A stretch of DNA of 64,000 nucleotides from Brassica napus (taxonomy: Eukaryota > Streptophyta > Magnoliopsida > Brassicales > Brassicaceae), in contig NC_063445.1 of assembly GCF_020379485.1 (NCBI RefSeq), forward strand, positions 51,981,422 to 52,045,421, read 5' to 3'. The notes beneath the pieces are model-generated. The model was not told the DNA's origin. It worked only from the letters and a program-made list of their open reading frames with translations, and made no database searches. Below are positions 44,271-57,518 of this stretch, piece by piece. Position 1 is the stretch's first letter; every line of letters starts with the position of its first letter. The position numbers were made by a program, and so were the translations under genes.

Positions 44271-46294
44271 CTCTTTTTTCAAAGGGTTTAGCTTATATCA
44301 TTAACAACTTCAAATTTTTTTTAGTCAATTAATATTATTTTTGATTATTTTTAATTTTTTTTGTACAATTACCATTTTCTAGCTATCAACATAAAAAGTC
44401 AGATCATCTATGTAAAATGCAATTATTATCGGTTTCATTTGAAACTAACACATTTGAAATGCTTATATATGATTTATCTAGTTCTTTAAATAATAATGCT
44501 TATATATGTGTGACTAAACTATTTGTATTAAATTGTTGAATATCCAAATATTTTTTTCTTTATTTGGTTGTTTTTCTAGTTCTTTAAATAATAATGCTTA
44601 TATATGATTGAATATCCAGCTATTTGTATTAAATTGTTGAATATCCAGATATTTGTTTCTTTTTCGGTTGTTTCTTCCATGAAAACGGCTGCAAAAAGTA
44701 ACTCCTTTCTTCCCCATCCTAGCACACAAAGCTAGATCTAAAACAAGTTGAATAAAAGACTTATGTAAGCAGTATAAAAACAACATCAAACAAACCGAAA
44801 AATGAATCAGACTCCACCACTAGCAATGAAATGCTTTTGCAAGTTAATCTCTTGTAGCTTTGGGTTTTCAATCATGTTCGGAATCGCGCTAATTTCTTCC
44901 ACGCTCATGTTAGTAATTATTGAGAATTTTAAGTTTTTAATTTTCAGTTTTCAACTATAAAAAATATTGCTATGTAGTTTTCATTTTTACCAAATTACTT
45001 TTTATTTATCCGGATAAAGTATGAAACCTATTTCACATGTTCAATAATCTAGTCAACCACATATAACCGGTCATAAATTAAAAAACCGGATACAATGCAT
45101 TTTCTGGTTTTTTTTTAAACGGGTGGCAATATCATAATTTACTTATCATCTTCCTTAGATCTTTCTCTTTTTTTTTCTGCAACTCCATGGCCACCGATAC
45201 ATATTTTCATCATATTCCATTGATTTTTTGCATTATCCTCTTCGTTTTATAGTTAAATGAGTAGATCTACCATATTCTTACAATTTTAGTCATTCAAAAT
45301 CAAACACAAAATGATGAACCCGATTTTTTGCCCGAGGATGGCCAGATCGCCATGGCCATCCAATGGTGAACGCGTCAACGCCGTTAATCGGTCTCCTGAT
45401 CTGCGTTTTCGAACATTGATATTTACTAGTAAAACAACCTAATCATATGTTCAGGATTAACTTCAATTGTTGTTTACATTATTAAAAACTAGTATTTTCA
45501 GTTTAAACCTATGTTGTAATCGTAGCAGTGTAATTTCTTGTGGCGAATATCCATCCATATGTTTATATCACTAATGGGACATTGCGCATAATGATGTGTG
45601 GTTCTGATTATCTTCAAATGTCCAAATTCACAATTCCTTTTCTCTGAGACGTTGGCCCAATTGTCAATATAATTTTCGATAAAAGAATTCATTTTTATAT
45701 TACTCAAGACAATATCCTAACAAGTATCTGAAAAATGATTATGTCATACTCCCATACCCGGTTACAGGTACTTCTTCGGCGTGTCTATTTTTTGTATAGG
45801 GTTAGTTTTGTATTTTTCCATCCATGCGCAACATGATTCACAAATTAATAAAAAAATTGCACGATCACCTAATTTCTTCCAACATTTTGTATATTGAGCT
45901 AATTAACCTATTTACAATCTACTTTTTTGTTGTTTGAATTTTTAGTAAAAGAGAAGAAGATAGATTCACCATTAGATGGAAAATAAACATAGTTTATTTA
46001 TACGGTATTACCAAATCCAAACTAGTTTCTCTATTTTGGTTTGGTTTTATCAGATTGAACACCAGTATGTTCCGGTGACTATATATTTTGTTGATCAATA
46101 AGAAGAATAGTTAATCAACCTAATAGTAAGAGTCGCCTTGATGCAAGACATTAACTTATCGGATTTTGATTCGATTTTCATCTCAATAATTGAGTTGATG
46201 ATGTTTAACATATGAAAACGGTCGATCATCTATTTCCTCACGAAAATTAACATATAGCATCAGATCTCCACCGAACTATGATCTTGTGCCAAAT

Positions 46295-46681
46295 TTTCAT
46301 GATTTAAAAATTATAAACGTATATCTCCACGAATTAACAATTTTAAAATTATTTCTCCCCGAACCGATAATTCAAAATTTAATCACCCGTAAACCATATT
46401 TTAATGATTTATTATATAACCATATAATTTTAAACCAACTAAACCAAACCAAGATTTATTAAAAACAATTTTAATCAAAAATATTTTTTATTAAAAAAAC
46501 AATTTGCCAAGGAACCAAATTCAAAATTAACGCTTTACACCATCTTAGCTTCAAATCGTCCTTGAAGTCATTGCAGAATTCAGAAAGATAAATCAGTAAA
46601 AATAAACAATTTTAATCAGTAAAAAAATTACAGAATTTAAAATTTATCATTCTTCATTGCCGAATTCAGAAAGATCATGTT
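46295..46681. other. AT-rich start of the block-2-specific interval
   Basis: The 12.9 kb from 46295 to 59202 has no counterpart in the first copy of the cluster. Its first 390 bp hold nothing recognisable. Confidence 0.5.
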
Positions 46682-46818
46682 GATCCGTATAAGCTTCAAG
46701 CAATAATGATGGATAATAATCTAAACGAAGCATGTGATCTAAAAGGGGCTCTTGAAATGTCTGCTTTAGCGGAGGTCCAGCTGAAAGAGTTGAATCCAAA
46801 TCTTGACTCAATCACGGA
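46682..46818 (+). pseudogene. SMC4-like (condensin) exon fragment
   Basis: The plus-strand frame reads DPYKLQAIMMDNNLNEACD and then QLKELNPNLDSITE, followed by a donor-like GTAAGT. The second part closely resembles the stretch just before the C-terminal ATPase half of plant SMC4 as I remember it. Only about 46 codons are present, with no neighbouring exons, so it is a gene fragment, perhaps moved here by a transposon. It is partly echoed at about 46840 (GGCTCTTGAAATGTCT). Confidence 0.5.
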
Positions 46819-47142
46819 GTAAGTAGTTTGTTTTATCTAAAAATGGCTCTTGAAATGTCTTCTTTACTTATGTCTCGCTTGTTTTATAGAGTTTATTACC
46901 AAAAAAATAAAGAGAAATTAGATTTGTTGTAAGAGGGTAGAGAGGGATAAGAACAGAAATGAAGAGAGAGGATGGGGGTTTTAGTTAGTTAATGAATTAT
47001 AGTTTTCTAAGTAGTTTGACTTTTTAGGATTAAGACCTGATTGGCATGATTAACACCATTAATCAGATGCCAATCTGTACAAAACAAAATGCTCATTTTA
47101 TTACATTCTTAACTCTTAAGGATTATATTTAATATTTTCTTC

Positions 47143-47399
47143 TGTTATAAACCAAATGATGATCGGCCATTGGACCAGCCCGTACTGCAGGCCCAATCCG
47201 GGACATGATAAAGACAACCAGAGACTATGTGTTTATCTAGTATATATTCCATGTATATCTGTAACATAGTGTTTATCCTTATCCTTATCTTGTTAGGATA
47301 AACATGACCTTATGACGGTCTAATACCTTGTATATATATGGACCTTCTGGTCGACAGTAATAATAACAGAAGTATTTCCCCAACACTTCATTTACAACA
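47143..47399 (+). repeat. 5' LTR of the gag-only element
   Basis: Begins TG and ends CA. A TATATATA box lies at 47331-47338, giving a predicted transcription start in the last 60 bp. Confidence 0.85.
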
Positions 47400-48931
47400 C
47401 ATTATCAGCACGACGTTGCTCTCGTAAACCCTAACCCTAAAAAACCAGAAATAAATCCGAGCAGTAAAAATCCTAATTCCCGACGAACTTCAAAGAGCTC
47501 TATCCCTCAACTCCGGTGGATCCAGACGACGAGCCAGATACCAAATTAAAGCTCTTGACGAGACGAAGCCAACACCGCTAACCCCGCATCAATCGGAGTT
47601 CGGACGCGCCCTCACACTCAGCTACAATACAGGCGGAAAATTTGTTCCAGAAACCAAAATCTCTCTCAACCATATACCAGTCTCCTATTCCAACAAGCAG
47701 CAACAAAAACAATAATTCCGAGCAATCCATCAGCTAACCAGGAAGATCTCTAACTGATAGACCGATCAACCCATCAAAAGTTTTCAGGTATCATCGAAAA
47801 CTCATCTAAAACCCATAAAAGTATTAAATACCCCCATCCGCAGCCATGTAGCTATATTTAGCAACATGTCTCTGCAAATAAAATAAAACCAGAAACCATA
47901 AACTCTTTAAAATCTCGAACCTAAACTTGTTTTGAACCTGTTCTTAATCTGAAACTGATTTTAAAATTGTTTAAAACTTTTTCTGATGATAGTTTCACAT
48001 TAGAACTGTTTAGGATTGAAAATTAAACAATTTTTTTAAAAAAATCTGACTGCTATATGTTGAAAGAAACCGACTGTTACTTTCTTAAACTTATCATTAT
48101 TGTCCTGTTTAATGTTATTATCTGATCTGAATCAACTAGAACTGTTAAGGACTGCATGTTACATAATTTTTTTTTTTGAAAATCTGATCATGGTTTCATA
48201 AATTAATCCAAGGTTTTACCTCCTGTTCTTGTCTGAGAAATTTGTTTTCCTGATGATTGATAACGACTAGAACTTGATTAGGATTGAAAAAAAAAATATT
48301 TTTTTTAATATTTAAAATCGAAATATCAGAGATATATCTGAGAAAATATATTTATTTTTAAATCGAAAAGTATATAATAAATTGCTTGAATAAATCAAAT
48401 CTTCCTGATTTATTTATTATTAAGTCACAATAATTTCTGATTTGATTATTTTTCGAAAAAAAAAAAATAATAATAATAAATATATGGTATATTTTTCGAA
48501 AACCCTAACCTGATTTCATGATTGAATTGGTTTGCTTGATTGCATATTGTTTGCATACTAATATTGCATACTGAACATGAAATCTCGACTGTTAGGGATA
48601 TAGATCATTCATAGTTTTCAAGAAATCTGATCTGAACTGAAAAAAAAAAAATCATTACACTAAATGATCCGATCCAATGGGATGAAGAAAATATGGAACA
48701 TTTTCCTGATCATCTAAGATAGAATCCCTAAAGGCCTTGAAACCTTGTGTTTGAAATAAGAGGACCTTAAATCTGAAAAATACATTGATCCACACTTTAA
48801 ACCGTATGGTTTTAAGAAAATGCATCATTTAGAAAAAAAATTTCTTTTGGTCCGTGTGTGGCATTGATATGAAGCATGAAAAATTTCAAAAAGATTACTT
48901 GATTAAGACCTGTTTTGAATAATGATTTCAG

Positions 48932-49630
48932 ATGTCGAGTTTCATACCCTCAGATTACAAAGCCCTTGATCTCTCTGGAGATAATTATCTTGATTGGGCT
49001 ATAAACACTTCAGCCGTCTTGAAGTCTAGAGGACTTGGGAAGTGCATCAAGTATGGCAATGACACCCTTGCGTGTGAAAGACACAGAGCCATAATGATTA
49101 TGCGACACCATCTCTGTGAGGACCTAAGAGACGAGTTTGGATATGTTAATGATCCTCATAATCTCTGGTCATTTTTGAATTCTAGATTCTGTGAGCCATT
49201 GTTGCACGAATCCAAGAAAAAATGGGAAGCTCTAAGGTTCCAGGATTATGAATCCGTGGACAATTATCACTCTGATCTTATGAGAATCACCTATAGTCTT
49301 AGACTATGTGGTGAATTGGTAACAAACGAGGATTTGTTAAACAAAACTCGTGACACATTCCATTCAGAGGAAGTGTTGTTATCACATCAGGCCAAAGGTT
49401 TCACCACCTATTATGACTTGTTCTCATATTTATTAGACATTGAGCAAAAGAAGCAGAAAAGGATGGATAACATCAGACGGTTTAATGACATCATGGAGAT
49501 ATATTATGAAGTACTAGACAGTGAGATGAAAATCCCTGAAGCTAATAAAGCCACATTTGATAAGAAGAGATCTGAGGAGGATTCCGAGTGGACACTCATG
49601 GACCATGAGGTCGGATTATACATTGAATAA
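48932..49630 (+). CDS. Gag-like protein (copia, UBN2-type)
   Basis: A 232-codon frame starts MSSFIPSDYKALDLSGDNYL. The LDLSGDNYLDWAI opening and the WEALRFQDYESVDNYHSDL segment fit the gag/UBN2 family of plant copia elements. This protein forms the particle that packages element RNA. It is shorter than usual and lacks the C-terminal CCHC zinc knuckle. No pol frame follows. The open frame in a pol-less element fits a non-autonomous TR-GAG-type element that uses enzymes from relatives. Confidence 0.8.
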   Translation: MSSFIPSDYKALDLSGDNYLDWAINTSAVLKSRGLGKCIKYGNDTLACERHRAIMIMRHHLCEDLRDEFGYVNDPHNLWSFLNSRFCEPLLHESKKKWEALRFQDYESVDNYHSDLMRITYSLRLCGELVTNEDLLNKTRDTFHSEEVLLSHQAKGFTTYYDLFSYLLDIEQKKQKRMDNIRRFNDIMEIYYEVLDSEMKIPEANKATFDKKRSEEDSEWTLMDHEVGLYIE

Positions 49631-52600
49631 TTTTCCGACATTCTGATTTTATGTTTTCATATCTGATTTGATTTATTTGTTATTCATTTATGTTATTGAA
49701 ATAATAAAAACGATTTTGTTTTTATATATTATCTTGCTTGGTCTTGCTTGATGATTCTTGATTAAATAACAAATAAAACCTTAATAAAAGGATAATCAGT
49801 CCACTGATAGTTGATTTCATGCATGGTTTAACTTTACCTTGATTGTATAGGTTTAACTTTACCTTCCTGCAATCACATAAAATCAATTGTTGGGTGTAGA
49901 CTAATGAGTCAGTTCACTGATAGATTGATTTCTCGCATAGATTTAACTTCATCTTGATTGTATAGGTTCAACTTTACCTTCCTACAATCACTTGAAATCA
50001 ATTAATTGGTACTGACAATGGCAAAAGACACGACATTATTCAGACCCATTGAGTTATAAAGAAAAAAAAATTTCAATGTTTTCTACATTGAACCAGTGAG
50101 CAAAGAAAATACGATTCCTTTCAGATTTTTGAAAAATCGCCTAAAAGCATTATGAATGCCTATACCCATATTTTCTACTGATTTATTCTATGCTAAGGAT
50201 CAGTATGAAAGAGGCATAAAGCCATGGTAACCAGTATGGTTCACCACGAAATAAACACTTATGGCATGACCAGATTAGCCATCTTGATCCAAAACATGAT
50301 GAAAAATTAATTAAGGCACAAAAGTGATCCCATAAAATCTCACAATGTGTTATAAGTACACAAAAGGGAAAATCACTAAAATAATTAAGGCTCCACTGTC
50401 CTAAGCACTACGAAATTATGAGTATGTTCATGAGGGGGAGAGAGGACTAAAACCCACAGTCCATGATCATATCATAAATTCGGATTCCATGGTTTACAAC
50501 CATAATATACACGGCTGGAAAGCTTTAAAGCTCTCACTAATGGTACATCACCCACGTCCAGCCTAAAGCTTAAGGACATTATGTATATAAATATTGATTT
50601 ACATCAGGCCATACATGTAAGCATAGACATTCCCACCTCTGAATGATTAAGGGTCATAAACCAGACATATACACAAACCATCTTAAGAAAATACGAATAT
50701 TCCACCACATATATGTGTGCCATTTAAGATGGAACCTCAGATGAGGATTGAGAATATATATTAGATAAATAAGACTTCCTCCACGAAACTATAATGTATC
50801 TTGTGCCAAACATGGATGATTTAATCAAGTGGCCAAGAACACAGATTACAAAAGATAGTAATCTGATTATCCAACTTTGAAAGGAGAAAGTTATCAGGCT
50901 GATAAAGAGTAAAGAGTAAAAGAGAAATATAATGGTATCAACCATAGTTGTCTTGGCAAGATCCTCAGACCAAAGATTATGATCTAGACGTTCTAAAAGA
51001 ATATGATCAAAAGATATAAAAGCTAGCAGAAATATATGCCAGACACACTGACCCGAAAAGAAAAAATGACTATGTCATACCAGCTTAAGCACCACGAATT
51101 TGATGTCTAAGAGACACAATCAAGTTGCTACAATGTCTATTAGAGATAGACAAATAAGTTCCAAATAATAAGGAACCTCGGAAAGTAATGAAAGGTGCTC
51201 AGAATCGTAAAAATTCGAGTTCATAAGAGAAACCAGTTCAGACAGAGAAATAAGGTTGCGCAACCACACATCTAAGGTACCAGACCATGTAGTTTGGGAC
51301 GCAAACTGCAAGGTATAAAGGTCTTGGATAATAAGATCTCAAAATCTAATTAGATCATGTCTGGAACAGTATGAAACTAAAGATAAAGAGTGTTAACGCC
51401 AAAGATGTATTTACATACATAAGAGCTCATAAAAGATTGTAGTACTTGGGATTTGAAGGATATAACCTGAGGATCATGAACTCACATAGAGTACTCATAA
51501 AACCTATATAGGGACGTGGGGTGTTCAAAGAATTCAAAGTAATTATAAGACAGATGGGCGTAGTAACCATGTACATACAGAAAAGCCATCTAAGAAAGAA
51601 ACCAGTGAATGAATCTTGTGAGATAAGAAATTTCGTGAGATTAAAGGACATGACCACATGGTATAGTGTGTCCATGTTCTTCTAAATAACGTTCAAGTAT
51701 AGCTTGATTACACAAGGATACTCACAAGGACCAAGAAACATTATATAAAGAGATATGCTCCTATATGGTGGATGCTACTACAGAAAATCAAGTTTATTTT
51801 GTCTGGATATTTACTAAAGAAATAATGGTGTAGTAAGCAGCAAATGGATCACTGGATAAAGATATCAACGTACCATAGAAATATGAGAAAGAAATTCTCA
51901 TAGAACAAGCTTTGTTCCTAAGTTGTTTATGGATTGTAATATACAGCAGCTGTAAGTAATATGAAAGACTAAGTATTTATTTAGTACAGTCAGTCCATAC
52001 AGAAAATATTATAATTCCTTGTGATCATAATAAAGACCAACTGAGAGAAAAAAGTTTAATGGTTCAAAGGTTCAATGATACAAGTTATCGATTGATTAAA
52101 CAGGCTATGTTTTACATATGGAAAGTCTGTAGAAAAATCATAGCCGTGTGTGTGTGTGTCAGCACGCCTAAGTGAGAACCATAAACCAGGATAGTGACCA
52201 GAAGGATGTCTGGTCGTGGCTTAATGATTATAAGCATTGCTAAAGCAAGAAAAGATCGATAACCATGTACAAAGGACATGAGTGTATGACTGCGAATTCA
52301 TTGTGTGATGAGTTTCATTGCAGCAAATAATTATTGATGGTATGACCTTAGACACTCATGATTATGAACGAATATAGACAAGGTCTATAGCTCAACATGG
52401 ATCGACAAAAGAAAATAAAGAATGATTGGTTACAATGGATAAAGCCATTGCACATACGAAGAGATATAAGTCCGAATGAACGAAAGATATGAAGTAAAGT
52501 TGTTCGTATGTGTTCTGGGTCTATGACTCAATATATATTGAATGTCCACGTTTTGGGAAAGCCATATAACCAAAGAGAATCCGTGGGACATGAAAAAGGA

Positions 52601-52940
52601 CCTGCAAGTAAAGTTTTATTGCAGATTATAAAGTCCATCCGAGCACCGTTTGAAGCACCATCAGTTCATCCAAGACTTACAAGTTCATTCAAGGAGAATC
52701 CAGCTGATCATCTTCACCAAGTCATAGACAACTTCAACTTTCAAGAAGACTCGGATACCAGATGGGAATGCGTCTACTACAGTGATGCATTCATCTGGGG
52801 AAGTTCATGTGTTGTACTCTTTTTCCTGTCCTTGGTTTCCTATTTTGCCACATTGGTTTTGGGGTTTTTCAGGAGAGCTTTTAATGAGGCAACATTAAGC
52901 ATGCAACGAACCTGTACCGGATGTGTCGATCAAAGGGGAG

Positions 52941-53196
52941 TGTTATAAACCAAATGATGATCGACCATGGACCAGCCCGTACTGCAGGCCCAATCCGAGA
53001 CATGATAAAGACAATCAGAGACTATGTGTTTATCTAGTATATATTCCATGTATATCTGTAACATAGTGTTTATCCTTATCCTTATCTTGTTAGGATAAAT
53101 ATGACCTTATGACGGTCTAATACCTTGTATATATATGAACCTTCTGGTCGATAGTAATAATAACAGAAGTATTTCCCCAACACTTCGTTTACAACA
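52941..53196 (+). repeat. 3' LTR of the gag-only element
   Basis: Differs from the 5' LTR at only a handful of positions. The purine tract AAAGGGGAG lies immediately upstream. Confidence 0.85.
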
Positions 53197-53759
53197 CCTT
53201 CCTCTTTTTCCTTGTTTTATGCAAAAAATTAATACTAGTGGGTTACCAAGAAAATCCAACAAAAGATACTAGTTTGAAAATTATACACAAAAAAATTGAA
53301 GTTTAATCGGATGCCAAAAAAAAGTTTGAAGATTAATCTAATAGTATAAATATACAAAAAGTCAAACATCTTGCCGTATTGTATATAGACTGTTTTAATG
53401 GTTTGCCAAAATAATTGGAGGGTTGTGTTGACCTATCAAAGTCATCTCAAAAGTTGCGATGACACTATCAAAGTCATCTTAATGAATTTTTAATGATTAT
53501 CGTTAAGCTAAGAAACATTATTAAGATACACTTAATTATAGTGGTTTATTGGTAGTATTTTAATTAAGGTTCTTAACAATTAAAAATATTAAACTAAATT
53601 TTAAACAATATTTTTTTTAAAAGATAAAATTTATTTATTAAATAAAACAAAGTCCCATATAACATTTTAAACATAGATTTTAAGATAAAAACATAAAACA
53701 TGAAAATAAAGATAACATTAATAAACGATAATAATTTGAAAGCGGCATTATACTTCAGT

Positions 53760-54356
53760 TGTTGTCTTGATCACGTCCAAATTTACGCCATATATGTTCA
53801 ACCAGATCACGTTTCAGTTGTTGATGCGTTTGTTTATCACGAATTCTTATTCGAACACCCATCTGATTGGCGATATTTGTAGGGGTATCTGTTGAATATG
53901 TGAGATCGACATGTGAACTTCCGCTACCTTCTCCTTGTTGGAAATCTGAAACCTCTTATTGAGTGTGTTGATCTCGTTCGTTTTCTACTATCATATTATG
54001 GAGTATGAGAGACCAAGCCGTCCGGTAACGTCTTGTGTTTGACGAAAGAATTGAACTTCATTGGAGAGGCGGTCAACAATACGCATGAACAATGGCTTGT
54101 TCATTCTAAATCGTCATCGGAATAGATTTTCTGGATATGTTGGAGTGTCACTGAAATAATCATTCCATAACCGGAGATGACCTTCTTCGCGATTTCGTTC
54201 GATAAAAACTCTTTTTTTCCTCGTCTTTCTAGCGTTTTCTTGATCACCATGAGCATTGACCAGATTCTCAAATGTTTGATCAAAATATTGATCAAAATAT
54301 TGATCGAAACTTTCATCCAACGAATCCTCAGAATCGTTATGAGAAGAAGACGCCAT
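53760..54356 (-). pseudogene. Harbinger 2 transposase, catalytic core deleted
   Basis: The minus-strand frame starts MASSSHNDSEDSLDESFDQ and runs to PTYPENLFR, where a TGA replaces the expected CGA codon. Beyond it the sequence continues RFRMNKPLFMRIVDRLSN. After GRLGLS it jumps to the 3' part (LHNMIVENERD ... VDLTYSTDTPTNIAN). Relative to 15429-16714 about 700 bp with the whole DDE core are missing. Confidence 0.85.
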
Positions 54357-55245
54357 GAGATGTTTGAGAATCTTGAAACAAAATAGACGAACATTAGAAT
54401 ATTTGAGGATCTTGTATTATATAGAATTTCTATAGTTTTTATATTATATAGATTTTTATATTATATAATTCTATAATGTTGATGATATGAATTTATATAG
54501 AATTTGATGATGGCTTACCAAGTAAAGTGATGGTCCTGGTTTGGTTTGTTCGAACTTGGAGAGAACCAGCCTTTGTTGACTATTTGGTCCGTGAGAATAC
54601 TTGATCAAATGAGATGATCTAATGAGATGATCAAATGAAAGGAGATGTGTTTGTTCGAACTTGGAGAGAACCGGCCTTTATTGTGTTTGTTTTGTTTGTT
54701 AAGAATTAGGTGATCAAATGAAAGGAGATGAATTGATTTGTTTGTTAAGAAGGAGAGATGATCTTTGTGACAATGAGAAGGAGAGATGAGTTTGTGAAAG
54801 AAAACGTTTGCAGAAGCTAATGTCTTATATAACACAAGACTCGACTCATGGCACCACACTACAAGACTTGTGACACAACACAACAAGACTTACAACATTT
54901 GACAAGACACAACACTACAAGACACAACTCGTGACAAACAAAACAACATACAAGACTTGAGTTACACAGACACAACATAACTAGACTCGTGACACAACAG
55001 AAGAACACTCGTGACACTATCCACTCTCGTGACAGAAGAGTACAAGAGACTCGACGACAAGACCTGAACTCCACTCTTCATCACGCGAGCACTCCACTCT
55101 GCATCACAAGAACAAGAAGGGTTTAAACATACAAGAACAAAAACATTTTATAAAAATCAGAACAAGAACACTACAAGAAGCTGCATCACAACAAGAACAG
55201 ACAAGAACAAGCAACCTAAACATGAAACAAAACAACCAACCTAAT

Positions 55246-56136
55246 TTAGAACAAGTCATTTATGAGCTTAATCTTGAGTGATTCTTCATAGTCAGCAAGA
55301 GGTTCATTTTTTCCTAAAAGACTTTGAAGCATTTTCATCTTAGACAGCTTCTCTTTAGCGGCCAAATCCCGCTGTTTGATCGTCCACATTGTCTCAAACT
55401 CATCCACAATTTTCTCGTCTACCACCTTCTTCTTACCACTTGCCTTTGAGGCCTTCACACCCGCGGGACGCTTGTTCTCTGTAGCTTGAGAGGTCTCTGA
55501 ATCAGCTCCATCCTCACACTTCCTCTTCTTCGAGCTTACATCCTTTTTAGCAGTCATAAGGGCGGACCACTTCTGGTCGTTGCGTAGTTCATTCCAAGCG
55601 TGTTCCATAGTAAATTTCTTCTTGTAGTTGTTGTAGAATATTGAATGAGCATGTTTCACAACATCATTCTCGTTCTGGCCGCTAGCTTTCTCTCTGGTAG
55701 CAGCTGCATACGCACCACATAACTTGGAGACAACGTCATTGATCCTGTGCCAACGCTGCTTGCAATGGGCAGACTGTCTCTCTTCGCAGCCAGCAACCTG
55801 AGGACTTGCCGCAAAGTATGCGGCAACTCTTTTCCAAAATGTTCCACATTTTTGTTCGTTCCCAACCACAAGATCTTTGCTCGTGTTTAACCACGAGCTG
55901 ATCAGCAAGATATCATCAGGCGGCGTCCACTTCCTTCGCTCTCTACGATCTGAAGCTGTCTCGCCACCATCTTCGGTTCCTTGAGTGTGAAGAGAGAAAG
56001 GTTGTGATGAAGAGAAAGGTTGTGATGAAGAGAATTCGTGACTATCTTCATAGTTACCGAAGGAGATACTTTGTTGACTATTTAGTAGTTCAACAAATTT
56101 AGAGCTGTGGGTAGATGGATTGGAATCCATATCCAA
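55246..56136 (-). CDS. Harbinger 2 ORF1, Myb/trihelix-like protein
   Basis: Uninterrupted 296-codon frame starting MDMDSNPSTHSSKFVELLNSQ, co-linear with the 289-codon ORF at 13875-14744. It shares the trihelix-like region (RRKWTPPDDILLISSWLN, CKQRWHRIND), the KKRK motif and the C-terminal LLGKNEPLADYEESLK. Role as for its paralogue. It remains open although its own element has no transposase, which fits recent loss of the core or service to related elements. Confidence 0.85.
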   Translation of the reverse strand: MDMDSNPSTHSSKFVELLNSQQSISFGNYEDSHEFSSSQPFSSSQPFSLHTQGTEDGGETASDRRERRKWTPPDDILLISSWLNTSKDLVVGNEQKCGTFWKRVAAYFAASPQVAGCEERQSAHCKQRWHRINDVVSKLCGAYAAATREKASGQNENDVVKHAHSIFYNNYKKKFTMEHAWNELRNDQKWSALMTAKKDVSSKKRKCEDGADSETSQATENKRPAGVKASKASGKKKVVDEKIVDEFETMWTIKQRDLAAKEKLSKMKMLQSLLGKNEPLADYEESLKIKLINDLF

Positions 56137-57429
56137 AGGAAGCTCAAGGATGAGAGACAGAAAAGAATAAAGCTGAGGAAGAAAAAACGTTTTGAACTCG
56201 TTTTCAACAAGGACGTTGATAAAGAAAAGAACAAAGGTGAGAAGTAAGAGATAACGAAAAGAAGAGAAAGCTTAAGCATTGATCACAGACACCCAACCAT
56301 AAACGAGTTGACATATAACTACAACCATTCATCACATAACAATATCGTATTTATTACCTAAGCTAACCATTATCTCACAATAACCACTCCATTTATTACC
56401 TAACCTAACACAAAAAAACAATTCAGTTTCATTTCAAACTTGACTAAACTGGTTACCGTCCATTCGAAACATCATTGACCAAATAAACATTGCTTCATCC
56501 AGTTCTAAATTCATTGCTTACTAGATCCGATCCGGCAATTACCGAGCTAAGACAGAGGTTTTATCCAGTTCTAAAATCATTGCAAGGATTTATCCAATAA
56601 CAAAGATCAATGAGAAAGGATTTACCTTTACAATTGTGGCAGCATGAACATTGTGCCCACTTCACGGCTCTTTATCAATCCTGGATCATGCCAGGATCAT
56701 GCCTCTTGATCCATCCATGTAACGACACAAAGACAGAAAACAAATTAAAAATATTAGAGTTTTTCCATTTCTTACGGTTCATGAACAAGAATCAAAGACA
56801 AGCATAGTTGAAATAAGCAAAGAGACGCTTTACCTTTCGATTCCCTTCAGAAACAATCGCCGTTTGTCTTCGTCTCAGAGAGTCACCACGAGAGAGACAG
56901 AGCCGTTTTGCTTCTTCGAAGACAACCACCGATTAAGAGGTCACCGTCTTCCTTCCTCGATGAGAGTCACCAATAGGGAGACCAATCGCCGTTTCCTTCG
57001 ACGAGATCCACCCAGAGGGAGAGAAATCGCCGGTTACTTCGACGAGATCCACCGACAGGGAGAGAATTGGTTGTTTCCTTCCATGACGAACCACCGAGGG
57101 GGAGAGAATAACCGATAGAGATGTCGACGAGATCGACCGTCGACGATAGAAACCAACAGAGACGTCGACGAGATCCACCAAGACGGCTTTCGAAATCGCC
57201 GTTGTTGTCGAGGAGGAGAGGAGCCGAAAAGAGAAAGGAAAAAAAGAAAGAAAGAATCTCGACCCCACCGTTCTTCTCTCCAATAGCGAAGTGCCACGTC
57301 GCCCTAAGAGGCGTGAATTCGTGGGCTTAATTAGAGGACGTGCCTTCGTTTTAATTCCATCTTTCATAATTTTTTTTAATTAATTATCCTAAGGGGCGCG
57401 GCTAAGACATGCCGATAAACGTGCTCTAA

Positions 57430-57518
57430 AGCTCTTACTTGCAGTAAAAGATATTTGATAAAGAGAGTGATTTCAACACACATCTTAATGGGTAACAAAA
57501 CAAAAGCACATAAATTCT
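57430..57518. other. Short flank between Harbinger 2 and AIG2 copy B1
   Basis: Nothing recognised; probably the 3' flank of the AIG2 gene. Confidence 0.4.

Larger units (their letters stand above)
41815..46294. repeat. 4.5-kb segmental duplication, copy 2
   Basis: Counterpart of 3751-8274. It contains the glutaredoxin-like fragment with an intact ATG (42459-42794) and the telomere-like array (43705-44270). Homology stops at 46294 in the word AAAT. The stretches 42925-43700 and 44290-46294 hold only AT-rich sequence and unsupported short frames. Confidence 0.9.
47143..53196 (+). mobile_element. Copia-related LTR retrotransposon with gag only
   Basis: Two direct repeats of about 257 bp, 47143-47399 and 52941-53196, start TGTTATAAACC and end TTTACAACA. 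The flanking pentamers TCTTC and CCTTC differ at one base. A primer-binding-site-like TTATCAGCACGAC follows the left LTR, and the purine tract AAAGGGGAG precedes the right one. A gag ORF is open, but no reverse transcriptase, integrase or protease frame is visible in 49631-52930. That stretch contains a 113-bp direct repeat (from 49798 and 49911) and sequence near the right LTR that resembles the 3' end of copia elements. The two LTRs are nearly identical, so the insertion is fairly recent. The stretch 47400-48931 is an untranslated leader. Confidence 0.85.
53490..57426 (-). mobile_element. PIF/Harbinger element 2, transposase internally deleted
   Basis: The right end carries GAGCACGTTTATCGGC on the minus strand, ending at 57426, next to TAA (57427-57429). 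The left end is diverged; TAATGATTATCG at 53491 is the best match. Gene content and order match Harbinger 1 in reverse: Myb-like ORF (55246-56136), then transposase remnant (53760-54356). 54360-55245 and 56280-57420 are non-coding. The latter corresponds to the 5' leader of Harbinger 1. 53197-53490 is flank with nothing recognised. Confidence 0.8.

Noticed and set aside
52508..52948. 146-codon frame next to the 3' LTR as a remaining pol or env-like gene
   Set aside because: Its end runs through the purine tract into the LTR, and the sequence resembles the untranslated 3' part of copia elements; no conserved motif is seen.
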